Source: Streptomyces sp. NBC_01717 (GTDB taxonomy: Bacteria; Actinomycetota; Actinomycetes; Streptomycetales; Streptomycetaceae). Taken from it: 64,000 nucleotides of DNA. This document shows, in pieces, positions 8,829 through 19,201 of the stretch. A program made the position numbers and the translations under genes. How positions within the stretch are numbered: position 1 is the stretch's first letter; every line of letters begins with the position of its first letter. The notes under the pieces were generated by a model. That model was not told where the DNA came from. It saw only the letters and a program-made list of their open reading frames with translations, and did not search any database. The stretch is from the NCBI RefSeq assembly GCF_036248255.1, contig NZ_CP109178.1, forward strand, positions 1,860,001 through 1,924,000, in the 5' to 3' direction.

Positions 8829-9182
8829 ATGGAAATTCTGGGAACCACGCTGCGCATCTGCGTCGACGACCTGGAGGCCGCGGTGGCCTTCTACGAGGAC
8901 CTCACGGCCAGTCCGGCGCTGCGCTTCGAGCGCGGCGGTGTCTCGGTCGCCGCGATCAGCTGCTTTCTGCTGATGAGTGGCCCCGAGTCGGAGCTGGAGA
9001 TCCTGCGCAAGGTGACGGCCACGATCGCGGTGAAGAACGTCGACGACGCGCATGAGTCACTCACCCGCGTCGGCGCCCGGATACTCGCGGGCCCGGTGCC
9101 GACCCCGGTCGGCCGGAACCTGATCGCGGTCCACCCGGACGGCTCGGTCTTCGAGTACGTCGACCGGAACCTGCCGGCCTGA
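8829..9182 (+). CDS. VOC-superfamily (glyoxalase-like) single-domain protein
   Basis: The 117-residue protein has the beta-alpha-beta-beta-beta repeat of vicinal oxygen chelate proteins: TLRICVDDLEAAVAFYEDL at the start, and GRNLIAVHPDGSVFEYVDR with the terminal glutamate ligand position at the end. The metal site cannot be fully assigned. No Shine-Dalgarno is present, and the -10-like TACCCT at 8816 suggests leaderless translation. Its stop codon lies in the loop of the terminator hairpin at 9166-9195. Confidence 0.75.
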   Translation: MEILGTTLRICVDDLEAAVAFYEDLTASPALRFERGGVSVAAISCFLLMSGPESELEILRKVTATIAVKNVDDAHESLTRVGARILAGPVPTPVGRNLIAVHPDGSVFEYVDRNLPA

Positions 9183-9195
9183 TCCGGCAGGTTCC
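9166..9195 (+). terminator. Hairpin terminator overlapping the VOC gene stop codon
   Basis: GGAACCTGCCGG (9166-9177) and CCGGCAGGTTCC (9184-9195) form a perfect 12-bp stem with a 6-nt loop that contains the TGA stop (9180-9182). No U-tract follows, as is common in this group. It separates the VOC gene from the convergent DUF5107 gene. Confidence 0.65.
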
Positions 9196-9283
9196 GCAAC
9201 TCCTGACGTCGCTCCGTACCCACGCGCGCCGGCACCTCGCCGGCCGGTCCGCACGTGGGCCGCTCACTCCGACGAGTGTCCGG

Positions 9284-11254
9284 TCAGCTCTTCGGGCGCA
9301 TCCGGTAGTTGTAGGCGTCGGGCAGCGGCTGGTCGGTGAGCGCCGACCAGACCTCGTCCAGGATCTCCGCCCCCTCCCGCAGATCCGCGACCTCGAAGCC
9401 CTCGTCGAAGACGGCCCGGGCCGCCGCACGGTCGCCCTCGGCGAGCAGGAGCCGGGCTTCCAGCAGGCGGAACCGGCCGCGCTGCCGGATCGCCGGCCGC
9501 AGCCCGTCCCACACCGTGCGTGCCCCGTCGGTCCGCCCGGCCGCCAGCAACGCCTCTATCGCCTCATGGCCGAGCGCCGTGGTGGCGGCGGTCCAGGCTT
9601 CGCCGTCGTCCCGGCGTTCCGCGCAGAGGTCCTCGAACGCCTCGGCGTAGTGGTCGGCGACCCTGTTCCGCTGGCCGCCCTCCTGGGCGGCGACGGCCAG
9701 GCAGCGCAGCAGCGGCCAGCGGGACGGGGCGAGGGCCAGACCGCGCTCCCAGCTGCGGACCGCCTGGGCGCGGTCACCGGCGTGCCACTGGGCGACGCCG
9801 AGGTGGTACTCGGTGAGAGGTTCGGCGGATGCCGTCTCCAGCATGTCGCGCCAGTGCGCGGAGACGAGCGAGGGTCCGGGCGGCGTCACGCGGCGCGGCT
9901 CGGGGAAGGCGCCCTGGTCGAGCAGGTGCAGCCAGGGTGCCTGCTGTTCGCCGAGGGTCGACTCGGCGAACGGTGTGCCCGGGAGTCGGTACTTGCCGCG
10001 CCGGACTTCGAGGGCGCCCCAGCCGGAACCGGTGGCGAGGGACTCGCCGGGCTCGGTGTCGGCGTGCGGGCGCCAGGCCGCGTACGCGGCGTCGACGTCG
10101 GCGCGCGGAAGGGCTTCGGCGAGGCGCTGTTCGGTCTCGGAGCGGGCCGCGGCCCAGTCGTCGCCGTGCACGACACCGGGGTCGGCGGTCAGCGGTCCGT
10201 ACGACTCCAGCCAGCTGAACTCGGCGCCGGGTTCGAGCGGAATGTGCTCCAGCTGGGTACGGGCGAGTCCTGCCTGGATCTCCGCGTAGCCGACGGTGCC
10301 GGGTTCGGTGAGCCACTGCTGCCACCGTCGCCCGCCGGGCCCGCTGCCCCAGAGGAAGAGCTTGCGGCCGCGCAGCAGGTCGGTGGAGGTCTGGACGAGT
10401 CCGTGACCGTCCTCGTCGAGGGACGCGATCCAGCGGCGGGTGCCGTCCGACACCTCGTAGAAGTAGTCGGCGGGAAAGTCGCTGCGCAGCGGGTACGTAC
10501 GGTCGACGGAACCGGTCTCCGGCACGGGGACCCGGGTCAGGGTCCGCTCGTAACCGAAGTGCCAGGCCTCGTCGGCAGGGGCCAGGACGCGGGACCGCGC
10601 GCCCTCGGGGACGGCGATGTTGGACCACCAGTAGACGGGCGCGGTGTGCTCGTGCGGATTGCGTATCCGTACCCCGACGTGGAGGAAGTCGGAGTCCTCC
10701 GGCAGCCAGAGGTCCACCTGGAACGGCAGGTCGCGGAGCCGCTCCCACTCCCAGAGCCGGACCATCTCACCGCCGTCGGGTGCGGGGACGCGGGCGGCGT
10801 GCACCGGGGCACAGGACAGTGTGGTGTGGCCGGTCGCACCGATGTTCCACTCGATGCCGCCGGAGAACCAGGCGCCGTTGAGGGCGAAGTCGGCAGGCTG
10901 CAGGACGGGGTTGGTGTAGAGCAGTTCCCGGCCGGTCGGCTTGTGGTGCAGGGAGTGGATCCGGCCGCCGAGGCCGGGCAGGACGGTGGCCCGGAGCCGG
11001 TCGTTCTCGATGACGATCGCGTCCAGGTCGGTGGGGGTCCGCTCGCGCCCGTACCCGTCGAGAATGCGCACCGGCAGGACGGTGGTCAGCGGCTCGTAGC
11101 CGAGCTGCCGAGCCATGTCGCGCGGCAGCCCGGCCCGGTCACGGTCGTCGACGACATGCATCTCGTCGAGCGGCCGCAACGCGGGCAGCGGGTTTTCCGG
11201 GCCCAGCGGTGCGGCGGGCAGAGTCAGTACGGCACGTCGTACGGTCGTGGCCAA
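9284..11254 (-). CDS. DUF5107 domain protein with C-terminal TPR region
   Basis: The 656-residue protein has an N-terminal DUF5107 region. It resembles a galactose-mutarotase-like beta-sandwich (about 20-360), with LPGLGGRIHSLHHKPTGREL, FSGGIEWN and a WWSNIAVPE stretch. A helical TPR-like tail follows (about 470-640: YHLGVAQWHAGDRAQAVRSW and later LLLAEGDRAAARAVFDEG). Related proteins occur with carbohydrate-use genes, but no enzyme activity is established. I favour a TTG start at 11254 because GCGAGG lies just upstream and the protein then begins like its relatives (ATTVRRAVLTLPAAPLGPEN). An ATG at 11311 is the alternative. Confidence 0.75.
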   Translation of the reverse strand: MATTVRRAVLTLPAAPLGPENPLPALRPLDEMHVVDDRDRAGLPRDMARQLGYEPLTTVLPVRILDGYGRERTPTDLDAIVIENDRLRATVLPGLGGRIHSLHHKPTGRELLYTNPVLQPADFALNGAWFSGGIEWNIGATGHTTLSCAPVHAARVPAPDGGEMVRLWEWERLRDLPFQVDLWLPEDSDFLHVGVRIRNPHEHTAPVYWWSNIAVPEGARSRVLAPADEAWHFGYERTLTRVPVPETGSVDRTYPLRSDFPADYFYEVSDGTRRWIASLDEDGHGLVQTSTDLLRGRKLFLWGSGPGGRRWQQWLTEPGTVGYAEIQAGLARTQLEHIPLEPGAEFSWLESYGPLTADPGVVHGDDWAAARSETEQRLAEALPRADVDAAYAAWRPHADTEPGESLATGSGWGALEVRRGKYRLPGTPFAESTLGEQQAPWLHLLDQGAFPEPRRVTPPGPSLVSAHWRDMLETASAEPLTEYHLGVAQWHAGDRAQAVRSWERGLALAPSRWPLLRCLAVAAQEGGQRNRVADHYAEAFEDLCAERRDDGEAWTAATTALGHEAIEALLAAGRTDGARTVWDGLRPAIRQRGRFRLLEARLLLAEGDRAAARAVFDEGFEVADLREGAEILDEVWSALTDQPLPDAYNYRMRPKS

Positions 11255-11468
11255 AGCAACCTCGCTCCCTCGCGCGGGCCGCCGCAGGTCCGGGCGCCCC
11301 CCGATGACCATGGAACACTCTCGAAGCCGCCCCGACCAGGGGCGTCGCCGTCAGACTTCGGCAAAGGCCGTCACCGGCGTCGACGGCGACAATATTCCGT
11401 GTGCGTCCCGTCCTCGCCGTCGTAGCCTTCATCCTCAACGATTGATGCGACAGAGGCGGCAGAACGGG

Positions 11469-11810
11469 ATGAGCACCCAGCACACCTACCGAGTGATCGT
11501 GCGCGGCACCTGGGAGGGCCTGACGGACGAGGCCCGCGCCCGCTTGCTGGCCGAGGTGGAGCAGCACGGCCTGGAGGCGATGCAGTTCACCGAGGAGGGT
11601 TCGCTCAGCTACGACACGGTGCTCAAGCACTTCAGCTTCCGGTACGTGGTCGTGTCGGACGCCGAGGACGGCGAAGAGATGGCATCCGCGATCGCCGAGG
11701 ACCGGGCGGAGACGACGCTGAAGGAGCACGGGTACGGCTACGGACGGCTGCGCTCCACCGCGACGGACATGGACACCATGAAGATCAACTACAAGCTCCA
11801 GCGGCACTGA
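11469..11810 (+). CDS. DUF6204 family protein
   Basis: The small 113-residue soluble protein begins MSTQHTYRVIVRGTWEGLTD, the hallmark of the actinobacterial DUF6204 family. An alternating alpha/beta pattern follows (FSFRYVVVSD, MKINYKLQ). No function is known. It is divergent from the DUF5107 gene and appears monocistronic. Confidence 0.7.
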   Translation: MSTQHTYRVIVRGTWEGLTDEARARLLAEVEQHGLEAMQFTEEGSLSYDTVLKHFSFRYVVVSDAEDGEEMASAIAEDRAETTLKEHGYGYGRLRSTATDMDTMKINYKLQRH

Positions 11811-11983
11811 CCTGCGCGAGTGTCCGATGAGCCCAGTCCACGACCCCCACGCCGATCAGATGGCGTGAACGTCGGCGCCTCAGGATCTCAGGAGTCACGC
11901 ATGTGGCCCTGACCGACTCCCGCCCCCACCGGAAGATCGAGTGCCGGTGGCGAGACGGCCACCGGCCCGGACACTTCCCGCCG

Positions 11984-13105
11984 TCACCCTCCGATCGCGT
12001 GGAAGTCCCGCCGCAGCGCCGTGAACCCGCGCTCCTCGCGGCTGGGATGGACGCGGTTCGTGAGCAGGATCGCGTAGCGGCCGTCCGCCGGGTCGAGCCA
12101 CAGGCTCGTGCCGGTGAAGCCCGTGTGGCCGTACGAGGTCGGGCCGAAGGTGTCGCCCACCGGCGAACCGATCGGGTCCTGCCCCTGCCAGGCCAGTGCG
12201 CGGCGCAGGTTGAGGTGGTCGGTGCGGGGGGCCGTCATCAGGGCCAGGGTGTCCGGCTTCAGCAGCGGTGGGCCGCCGCCGAGCAGGGAGAGGGCGAGGC
12301 GTTCCAGGTCCGCGAGGGTGGAGAAGAGGCCCGCGTGCCCGGCGACGCCGCCGAGTACCACGGCGTTCTCGTCGTGCACCTCACCGACGACGGTCCGGCC
12401 GCGCCAGGGGCAGGCTTCGGTTGCCACCGCGCGTGCCCGGTCGGCGGATTCCGGCCGGAAACGGGTGTCGGTCAGGCCGAGGGGAGCGCTGACGAGGTCG
12501 GTCATCAGCTGGTCCAGGCCCTGGCCCGTGGCCTGTTCGGCCATGAGGCCGAGCAACATGAACCCCTGGGAGGAGTAGGTGACATGGGTACCGGGCTCGG
12601 CGGTGCGCGGCAGTGAGCCGAGCGCCGTGAGCAGGGACTCAGAGGTGGGGTGATCGCGGTAGAGCGGCACGCCCCCGGGCAGCCCTGCGGTGTGGTCGAG
12701 GAGTTGGGCGACCGTACGGGCGGCGTGCGGACTGTTGGAGTAGCGGGTGAGGTGGTGTCCCACGGTGTCGTCGAGGCCCACGACACCGCGGTCGACGAGA
12801 GCCATGACGACCAGGCCGACCATCGGCTTGGTCACGGACGCGAGGTCCCACAGGTCATGGCCGTCCAGAGCTGGTCCGTCGAGCGAGCGGGTGCCGGTCC
12901 AGCCCCGGTCGTACGGGCCTGCCGCGTCGCCCAGCGACCAGGTGGCGCCCGAGTAGAGGCCGCGCGCCCGGCCGTCCTCCAGCAAGCGTCGGCGGACGGC
13001 CGCGTGGTGCGCGGAGCCGGTCGCGTCGGGCCTGGTGCCTATCGGGCCGGTGGTCGTCCCGCGGTCGCCGATGGTCGATGCCGGCTGCCGCTCCTCGGCG
13101 TTCAT
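11984..13105 (-). CDS. Serine hydrolase of the class C beta-lactamase/penicillin-binding-protein fold
   Basis: The 373-residue protein contains the SxxK motif S90-V-T-K93, a tyrosine motif YSS at 177-179 and an HTG triad (YGHTGFTG) near the C-terminus replacing KTG. This identifies the beta-lactamase/esterase-amidase superfamily (Pfam Beta-lactamase). No signal peptide is evident, so a cytoplasmic esterase or amidase is likelier than a cell-wall enzyme. Its ATG overlaps the IclR stop (ATGA, 13102-13105), so it is the second gene of the regulator operon. It is divergent from the ABC importer and probably acts on the imported compound. Confidence 0.8.
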   Translation of the reverse strand: MNAEERQPASTIGDRGTTTGPIGTRPDATGSAHHAAVRRRLLEDGRARGLYSGATWSLGDAAGPYDRGWTGTRSLDGPALDGHDLWDLASVTKPMVGLVVMALVDRGVVGLDDTVGHHLTRYSNSPHAARTVAQLLDHTAGLPGGVPLYRDHPTSESLLTALGSLPRTAEPGTHVTYSSQGFMLLGLMAEQATGQGLDQLMTDLVSAPLGLTDTRFRPESADRARAVATEACPWRGRTVVGEVHDENAVVLGGVAGHAGLFSTLADLERLALSLLGGGPPLLKPDTLALMTAPRTDHLNLRRALAWQGQDPIGSPVGDTFGPTSYGHTGFTGTSLWLDPADGRYAILLTNRVHPSREERGFTALRRDFHAIGG

Positions 13106-14034
13106 CGCTTCTCCCCCGCCGCTTCGACTCCGTTCGCACTCCCCCTGCGGCCGTTGCCGCCCGTCCCGCCCGTGGGGCGCTCCGGGCCCGCGACCAGTCC
13201 GAGCCGTGCGCCGGGCAGGGCGGCCAGGCTCGCCGAGACCGCGGCCGCGGCGGAGCGCACCATCGGCCCGTACAGCTGTGCGGCCGCGTCGTCGAGAGTG
13301 AAGGCCACGCCGGTCAGCACGAGGGCGCCGACAGCGTGGCCCGTCGCGTCGCGCACCGGGGCGGCGAGCGCGCGCCGGTCGAGCCAGGTGTCCGTGCCGT
13401 CGAAGACATAGCCGTCGCGGGCCGCGGCGGCCAGGGCCGCGTGGGTCGCCTCATCGGCGGGGGCGCCGTCGGGGCCGGTCGACAGGGACTCGCTCTCCTC
13501 GGCCGGCAGGGCGGCAAGCAGGGCGAGGCCTGCCGCGCCCGCGGTCACCGGTTCGCAGAAGCCGGGGCGCAGGTCGAGCCCGAGTCCCTGGGCGGGCGCA
13601 CGGACATCCAGGTGGATCACCGTACGGTCGTCGCGCACCGCGTAAGAGGCGAACAGGCCGGTGCGTTCGCGGAGTTCGTCGAGGACAGGGCTGACCCGGC
13701 GCAACGCGGCGTCGTCGGCGAGGACGCTCGCGGCGAGTCCGAGGAGCCGTGGCCCCGGCCGATAGCTGCCGCCCGTGGCAGGTTCGGCGTAGCCCGTTGC
13801 GGCGAGGGCGCGGAGCAGGCGGTGCACGGTGGGTTTCGCGAGTCCCGTGTGACGGGCGAGGTCTGCGAGACGGTGTGGCGCACCAGACCGCGCGAGGGCC
13901 GCCAGAACCTCCATGGCCTTGTCCACCGGTCCGGGCGCGGGCGGCGCGGTGTCCACGCCCGGGCCGTCGGAGGCGATGGTGGACGCTGCTGCGGAGGCCT
14001 GCTTCTGCGAACGACTGTTGACCGGTTTCCCCAT
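13102..14034 (-). CDS. IclR-family transcriptional regulator of the ABC/amidohydrolase locus
   Basis: The 310-residue protein has a disordered N-terminus, a winged helix-turn-helix (about 38-95: LADLARHTGLAKPTVHRLLRAL) and an IclR effector domain (about 105-285). ATG 14034 is preferred because GTAGG/AAGG lies just upstream. An in-frame ATG at 14064 would fall inside the putative operator. It is divergent from the importer with a gap of only 54 nt between start codons, so it can control both directions. Confidence 0.85.
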   Translation of the reverse strand: MGKPVNSRSQKQASAAASTIASDGPGVDTAPPAPGPVDKAMEVLAALARSGAPHRLADLARHTGLAKPTVHRLLRALAATGYAEPATGGSYRPGPRLLGLAASVLADDAALRRVSPVLDELRERTGLFASYAVRDDRTVIHLDVRAPAQGLGLDLRPGFCEPVTAGAAGLALLAALPAEESESLSTGPDGAPADEATHAALAAAARDGYVFDGTDTWLDRRALAAPVRDATGHAVGALVLTGVAFTLDDAAAQLYGPMVRSAAAAVSASLAALPGARLGLVAGPERPTGGTGGNGRRGSANGVEAAGEKR

Positions 14035-14058
14035 GTGGCCTACCTTACCCGAACTGCA

Positions 14059-14097
14059 TTCCATTCACCGGAACGAGTGTGTTGCCTAATGGAACGA
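14059..14097. promoter_or_regulatory. Candidate IclR operator in a divergent promoter region
   Basis: TTCCATT (14059-14065) and AATGGAA (14088-14094) are inverted repeats. Between them TTCC-N7-GGAA (14059-14073) and the direct repeat GGAACGA (14071 and 14092 region) give several overlapping half-sites. They cover the whole gap between the IclR gene and the importer, including the importer's start codon. Confidence 0.4.
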
Positions 14098-15663
14098 ATA
14101 CGTGAAGAGGGAGTAGGCCGGCGCGTCGGCTGCTCCCGCCGTTCGGCGCTGCGCCTGTGTGGTCTCGCGGTGCCCGCCCTTGCAGCCCCGGCCCTGCTGA
14201 CCGGGTGCGGCGCACCGTCGGCGGCCTCCGCAGGCAACGTGCTGCGGGTCTCCCAGCCCGGGGACCCCAAGACGATGGACCCGCACAAGCAGGGCGACAT
14301 GACGTCGATGAACGCCCTGATCAACATCTTCGACACGCTCACCACGAGGGGCCGCGACAACACCCTCCAACCACGGATCGCCGTGTCCTGGAAGGCCGTC
14401 GAGCCGAAGGTGTGGCGGTTCGAGCTGCGGCGCGGGGTCACCTTCCACAACGGCGAGCCGTGCGACGCCGAGGCCGTCCGGTTCAGCATCAAGCGGCTGC
14501 TTGCCCCCGCCACCAAGTCGCCCATCGTGGAGCTGCGTTACGTCGAGGACGTCAGCGTGGTCGACCGGTACACGGTGGACGTGCACACTTCGGTGCACGA
14601 CCCGATCCTGCCCGCGAAGCTGTCCCTGTTCGGCGGCGTCGTGGTGCCCCCGCGCTACCTGGCCGAGGTCGGCGACGAGGGGTTCGCCGCGCACCCGGTC
14701 GGTACCGGGCCGTTCACGTTCCGGCGTTGGCAACGTGACCACGAGCTGCGCCTGGCCGCCTACGACCACCACTGGCACGGCCGCCCGCACGTCGACGAGC
14801 TGGTCTTCGTACCCGCCCCCAACTCGTCGTCCGCGCTGGCCGCCCTGCAGAGCGGCGGCGTCGACATCGTGGCGGGCATGACCCCGGACGCCGCCGAACA
14901 GCTGGCCGGATACCCGGGCGTGCGGATCGGCCACCACACCGGAATCCGCACCTCGTACCTGTCGCTCGACACGCTGACCGCGGGACCGCTGCGCGACCGG
15001 CGCGTACGGCAGGCGCTCAACCACGCCGTCGACGTGCCCCTGCTCATCAAGGCGGTGCTCGGCGGCAACGCCACCGAGGTCCCGGCGATGATCCCGCGCG
15101 GCGCGTTCGGTTTCGACGAGTCCGTGAAGCCGTTCGAGCGTTCCCTCACCAAGGCCCGCGCGCTGCTTGCCGAGGCCGGGCATCCCGACGGCATCAGCAC
15201 CTCGATCACCGCCTCCAACCTGGACGCGAACGTCGCCGAGGCCATCTCGGGCCTGCTGGCCCGCGCCGGCATCCGCGCCAAGGTGAACCTGCTCGACCCG
15301 GGCACGTACTCCCAGCGCCTGACCTCCACCAACCACGGCGCGCTCGGCCCGATGTACCTGGCCGCGTCCACCGTCTGGACCATGGACGGCGAGAGCATGC
15401 TCCAGTCGAACGTGCGCAGCGACCGCCGGCAGAGTCGCTGGCACCACAAGCGCGCCGACCGACTCGTGGACCGCGAGGAGCTGTCCGTGGATCCGGCCGT
15501 GCGCCGCCGCGCCTTCTCCGACCTGCAGCAACTGATCAAGGACGAGGCGCCGTTCGTGCCCCTGTACCAGATCGACAACATCTATGTGCACAACACCCGG
15601 CCGAGCTGGACGCCCGGCACCGCAGGGGTGCTGGACATGGCGAGCGCGAAGGTGGCCGTGTGA
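14089..15663 (+). CDS. ABC transporter substrate-binding lipoprotein, family 5 (dipeptide/nickel/opine type)
   Basis: The 524-residue protein has a twin-arginine start (RRSALRLCGL) and a lipobox LLTGC, then a family 5 solute-binding fold (LRVSQPGDPKTMDPHKQGD, and GVTFHNGEPCDAEAVRFSIKR as signature). It is the extracytoplasmic receptor for the five-gene importer that follows. ATG 14089 has no clear ribosome site and lies in the putative operator, so the transcript may be leaderless. No better in-frame start precedes the signal peptide. The family binds peptides, opines or oligosaccharides, and the ligand cannot be read from sequence. Confidence 0.85.
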   Translation: MERIREEGVGRRVGCSRRSALRLCGLAVPALAAPALLTGCGAPSAASAGNVLRVSQPGDPKTMDPHKQGDMTSMNALINIFDTLTTRGRDNTLQPRIAVSWKAVEPKVWRFELRRGVTFHNGEPCDAEAVRFSIKRLLAPATKSPIVELRYVEDVSVVDRYTVDVHTSVHDPILPAKLSLFGGVVVPPRYLAEVGDEGFAAHPVGTGPFTFRRWQRDHELRLAAYDHHWHGRPHVDELVFVPAPNSSSALAALQSGGVDIVAGMTPDAAEQLAGYPGVRIGHHTGIRTSYLSLDTLTAGPLRDRRVRQALNHAVDVPLLIKAVLGGNATEVPAMIPRGAFGFDESVKPFERSLTKARALLAEAGHPDGISTSITASNLDANVAEAISGLLARAGIRAKVNLLDPGTYSQRLTSTNHGALGPMYLAASTVWTMDGESMLQSNVRSDRRQSRWHHKRADRLVDREELSVDPAVRRRAFSDLQQLIKDEAPFVPLYQIDNIYVHNTRPSWTPGTAGVLDMASAKVAV

Positions 15664-16652
15664 TGAGCCGGACCCTGACCGCGCCCACCGCCCCCACCGC
15701 GCCCGTCGCCGGACACAGCCGGGCCTGGACCGTGCTGCGGCCCGCTGCCGCCCGCCTGGGCACCGCGCTGCTGGTACTGCTGTGCACCGCCACCGTCGTG
15801 TTCTTCCTGGTGCGTCTGTCCGGCGACCCGGTGAAGGTGATGCTGCCGCCCGATGCCACCGCCCAGCAGGAGAGCGTGCTGCGGCACAACCTGGGCCTGG
15901 ACCGGCCGCTCGTCAAGCAGTATCTGGACTACCTGTGGGGCCTGCCGCGCTTCGACTTCGGCAACTCCCTCTTCTACAACCAGCCGGTCCGCGCGGTCCT
16001 CGCCGACCGCATCCCGGCAACCCTGCTGCTCGCGGCGGGCGCCCTCGTGGTGACGCTGGTGATCGCGCTGCCCGCCGGCACGATCGCGGCGATGCGCCGC
16101 GGGAAGGCCGCCGACCGCGGTGTGATCACGGCCGTCCTGATCGGCCAGTCGACACCCGCCTTCTGGGTGGGCATCCTGCTCATCCTCGTGTTCGCAGTCG
16201 GTCTGCACGCGCTGCCCGCCTCCGGGTACGGCACGTTCGCCCATCTCGTCCTGCCGTCGATCACGCTGGCCGTCTACTCGGTCGCCGTCGTCGCGCGGCT
16301 GCTGCGCTCCTCGCTGATCGACGTGCTCGGCTCCGACCACATCCGCACGGCCCGCGCCCGGGGCCTGGGCCCGGTGCGCACCGTGCTGCGGCACGGCATG
16401 CGCAACGCGTCACTGCCCGTGGTGACGGTCGTCGGCCTGGAGGTCGGCAGCCTGCTCGGCGGCGCGATCCTCACCGAGCAGGTCTTCTCCTGGCCGGGTG
16501 TCGGCCAGCTGACCGTGCAGGCCATCGCCAACCGCGACTTCCCCCTGGTACAGGGCACCGTGCTGCTGTTCGCCGCCACGTTCGTCGTGGTGAACCTGCT
16601 CGTGGACCTGTCCTACGGCCTCCTCGACCCGAGGGTGAGGAACTCCCGATGA
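15663..16652 (+). CDS. ABC transporter permease, DppB-like
   Basis: The 329-residue inner-membrane protein has the DppB topology: TM1 near 34-52 (TALLVLLCTATVVFFLVRL), a long external loop, then five helices. The cytoplasmic EAA loop reads DHIRTARARGLGPVRTVLRHGMRNA. The start overlaps the previous stop (TGATG); GTG 15660 is an alternative. It pairs with the DppC-like permease downstream. Confidence 0.9.
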   Translation: MSRTLTAPTAPTAPVAGHSRAWTVLRPAAARLGTALLVLLCTATVVFFLVRLSGDPVKVMLPPDATAQQESVLRHNLGLDRPLVKQYLDYLWGLPRFDFGNSLFYNQPVRAVLADRIPATLLLAAGALVVTLVIALPAGTIAAMRRGKAADRGVITAVLIGQSTPAFWVGILLILVFAVGLHALPASGYGTFAHLVLPSITLAVYSVAVVARLLRSSLIDVLGSDHIRTARARGLGPVRTVLRHGMRNASLPVVTVVGLEVGSLLGGAILTEQVFSWPGVGQLTVQAIANRDFPLVQGTVLLFAATFVVVNLLVDLSYGLLDPRVRNSR

Positions 16653-17554
16653 CCACCACCGCCCCCTCCGCCACCATTGCCGCACCCGCCCCCGCCGCGA
16701 CCCAGCCGTCCGTGTTGCGCTCGCTGCTGCGCAACCGGCTCGCCACGATCGCGCTCGTCTTCCTCCTGCTGATCGTCGTGTGCGCGCTGTGCGCACCTCT
16801 GATCGCTCCCGCCGACCCGGGCGCCCAGAACCTCCTCGGCCGGCTCCAGCCCCCCGCCTGGCAGTCCGGCGGCGGCACGGACCACCTGCTCGGCACCGAC
16901 CAGCTCGGCCGCGACCTGCTCTCACGGGTCATCTACGGCACCCGGGTCTCACTGCTCGTCGGCGCCGGCGCCGCCCTTCTCGCCGGTGTCATCGGTACCG
17001 TCGCGGGCCTCGCCTCCGGCTACCTCGGCGGCTGGACCGACCGTATCGTGATGCGCCTCGCCGACGTCCAACTCGCCTTCCCCGCGATCCTGTTGGCGCT
17101 CGCCGTCGTCGGCTTCGTCGGCTCGGGCCTCGGTTACGTGATCCTCGTGATCGGCATCACCGGCTGGGTGTCGTACGCCCGAGTGGTGCGTTCCGAAGTG
17201 CTGTCGCTGCGCACCCGCGACTTCGTCACCGAGGCCCGCGCGATCGGGGTCGGGGACCTGGCGATCATGCGCCGGCACCTGCTGCCCAACGTCATGGCAC
17301 CACTGGCCACCATCGGCACCCTGCACATCGCGTCGGCCATCGTCGCCGAGGCATCGCTGAGCTACCTGGGCCTCGGCGTTCCGAAGGAGACGGTGACCTG
17401 GGGCGGCATGCTCTCCGACGGACAGCTCTACCTCGGCACGTCCTGGTGGATCGCCGTCTTCCCCGGCATCGCGCTCATGCTCACCTCGCTGTCCATCAAC
17501 ATCCTGGGCGACGCGCTGCGCGACGTCGCGGACCCGAAGGCGTACCGCCGATGA
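16649..17554 (+). CDS. ABC transporter permease, DppC-like
   Basis: The 301-residue protein has an N-terminal TM (about 30-50), the family motif GTDQLGRDLLSRVIYGTRVSL and an EAA loop TRDFVTEARAIGVGDLAIMRRHLLPN, followed by SYLGLGVPKETVTWGGML. It is the second membrane subunit of the family 5 importer. ATGA overlaps link it to the genes on both sides. Confidence 0.9.
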   Translation: MTTTAPSATIAAPAPAATQPSVLRSLLRNRLATIALVFLLLIVVCALCAPLIAPADPGAQNLLGRLQPPAWQSGGGTDHLLGTDQLGRDLLSRVIYGTRVSLLVGAGAALLAGVIGTVAGLASGYLGGWTDRIVMRLADVQLAFPAILLALAVVGFVGSGLGYVILVIGITGWVSYARVVRSEVLSLRTRDFVTEARAIGVGDLAIMRRHLLPNVMAPLATIGTLHIASAIVAEASLSYLGLGVPKETVTWGGMLSDGQLYLGTSWWIAVFPGIALMLTSLSINILGDALRDVADPKAYRR

Positions 17555-18374
17555 CCGACTCCGCACAGACCCCACCGTCCGCGCCCGTCCTCGAATTCCG
17601 GGACCTGCGTGTCGACTTCGCGCTCGCCTCCTCGACCGTGCACGCGGTACGCGGGGTGAACTTCTCGGTCACCGCCGGCGAGACCCTTGCCGTGGTCGGC
17701 GAGTCCGGCAGCGGCAAGTCGGCCACCGCCCTGTCCGCGCTGCGCCTCAACCCCGAACCCCCGTGCGTGTACGCGGGCGGCCAGGTGCTGCTCGACGGCA
17801 AGGACGTACTCGCCCTGCGCGAGAAGGAGTTGCGCAAGGTCCGCGGCGCCCAGATATCCATGGTCTTCCAGGACCCGATGACCAGCCTCGATCCGTTGCA
17901 GCGGGTGGGCGACCAGGTCGCCGAGGTACTGCGGCTGCACGGCGACCACACCCGCGTCGAGGCCCGCCGGGCGGCGCTGACCGCACTGGACGAGGTCGGC
18001 ATCCCCGACCCGGAACGGCGCTACGGCCAGTACCCGCACGAACTCTCCGGCGGCCTGCGCCAGCGCGTCATGATCGCCTCCGCACTCGTCGCCCGGCCCC
18101 GCGTCCTCATCGCCGACGAGCCCACCACTGCGCTCGACGTGACAGTGCAGCGGCAGATCCTGGAGCTGCTCGTACAGCTCCAGCAACGCCACGGCATGGC
18201 CGTCCTGCTGATCACCCACGACCTGGGCGTCGTCGCCGAGACCGCCGACCGTGTCGTCGTCATGCGGCACGGCGAGGTCGTCGAGACCGGCGACGTGGAA
18301 CAGGTCTTCACGCGCCCCACCGCCTCGTACACACGCGATCTGCTGGCCGCCACTCCCCGACTGGAGCCCGTCGC

Positions 18375-18378
<4 letters not shown>
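17551..18378 (+). CDS. ABC transporter ATP-binding protein, DppD-like
   Basis: The 275-residue ATPase has Walker A GESGSGKS (about 49-56), Q-loop [10 protein letters not shown], signature LSGGLRQRV (one substitution from LSGGQ), Walker [13 protein letters not shown] and switch histidine ITHD. It lacks the long C-terminal oligopeptide-binding extension of some homologues. It pairs with the next gene as a heterodimeric motor. Confidence 0.9.
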
Positions 18379-19193
<815 letters not shown>

Positions 19194-19201
19194 AACCTGC
19201 G

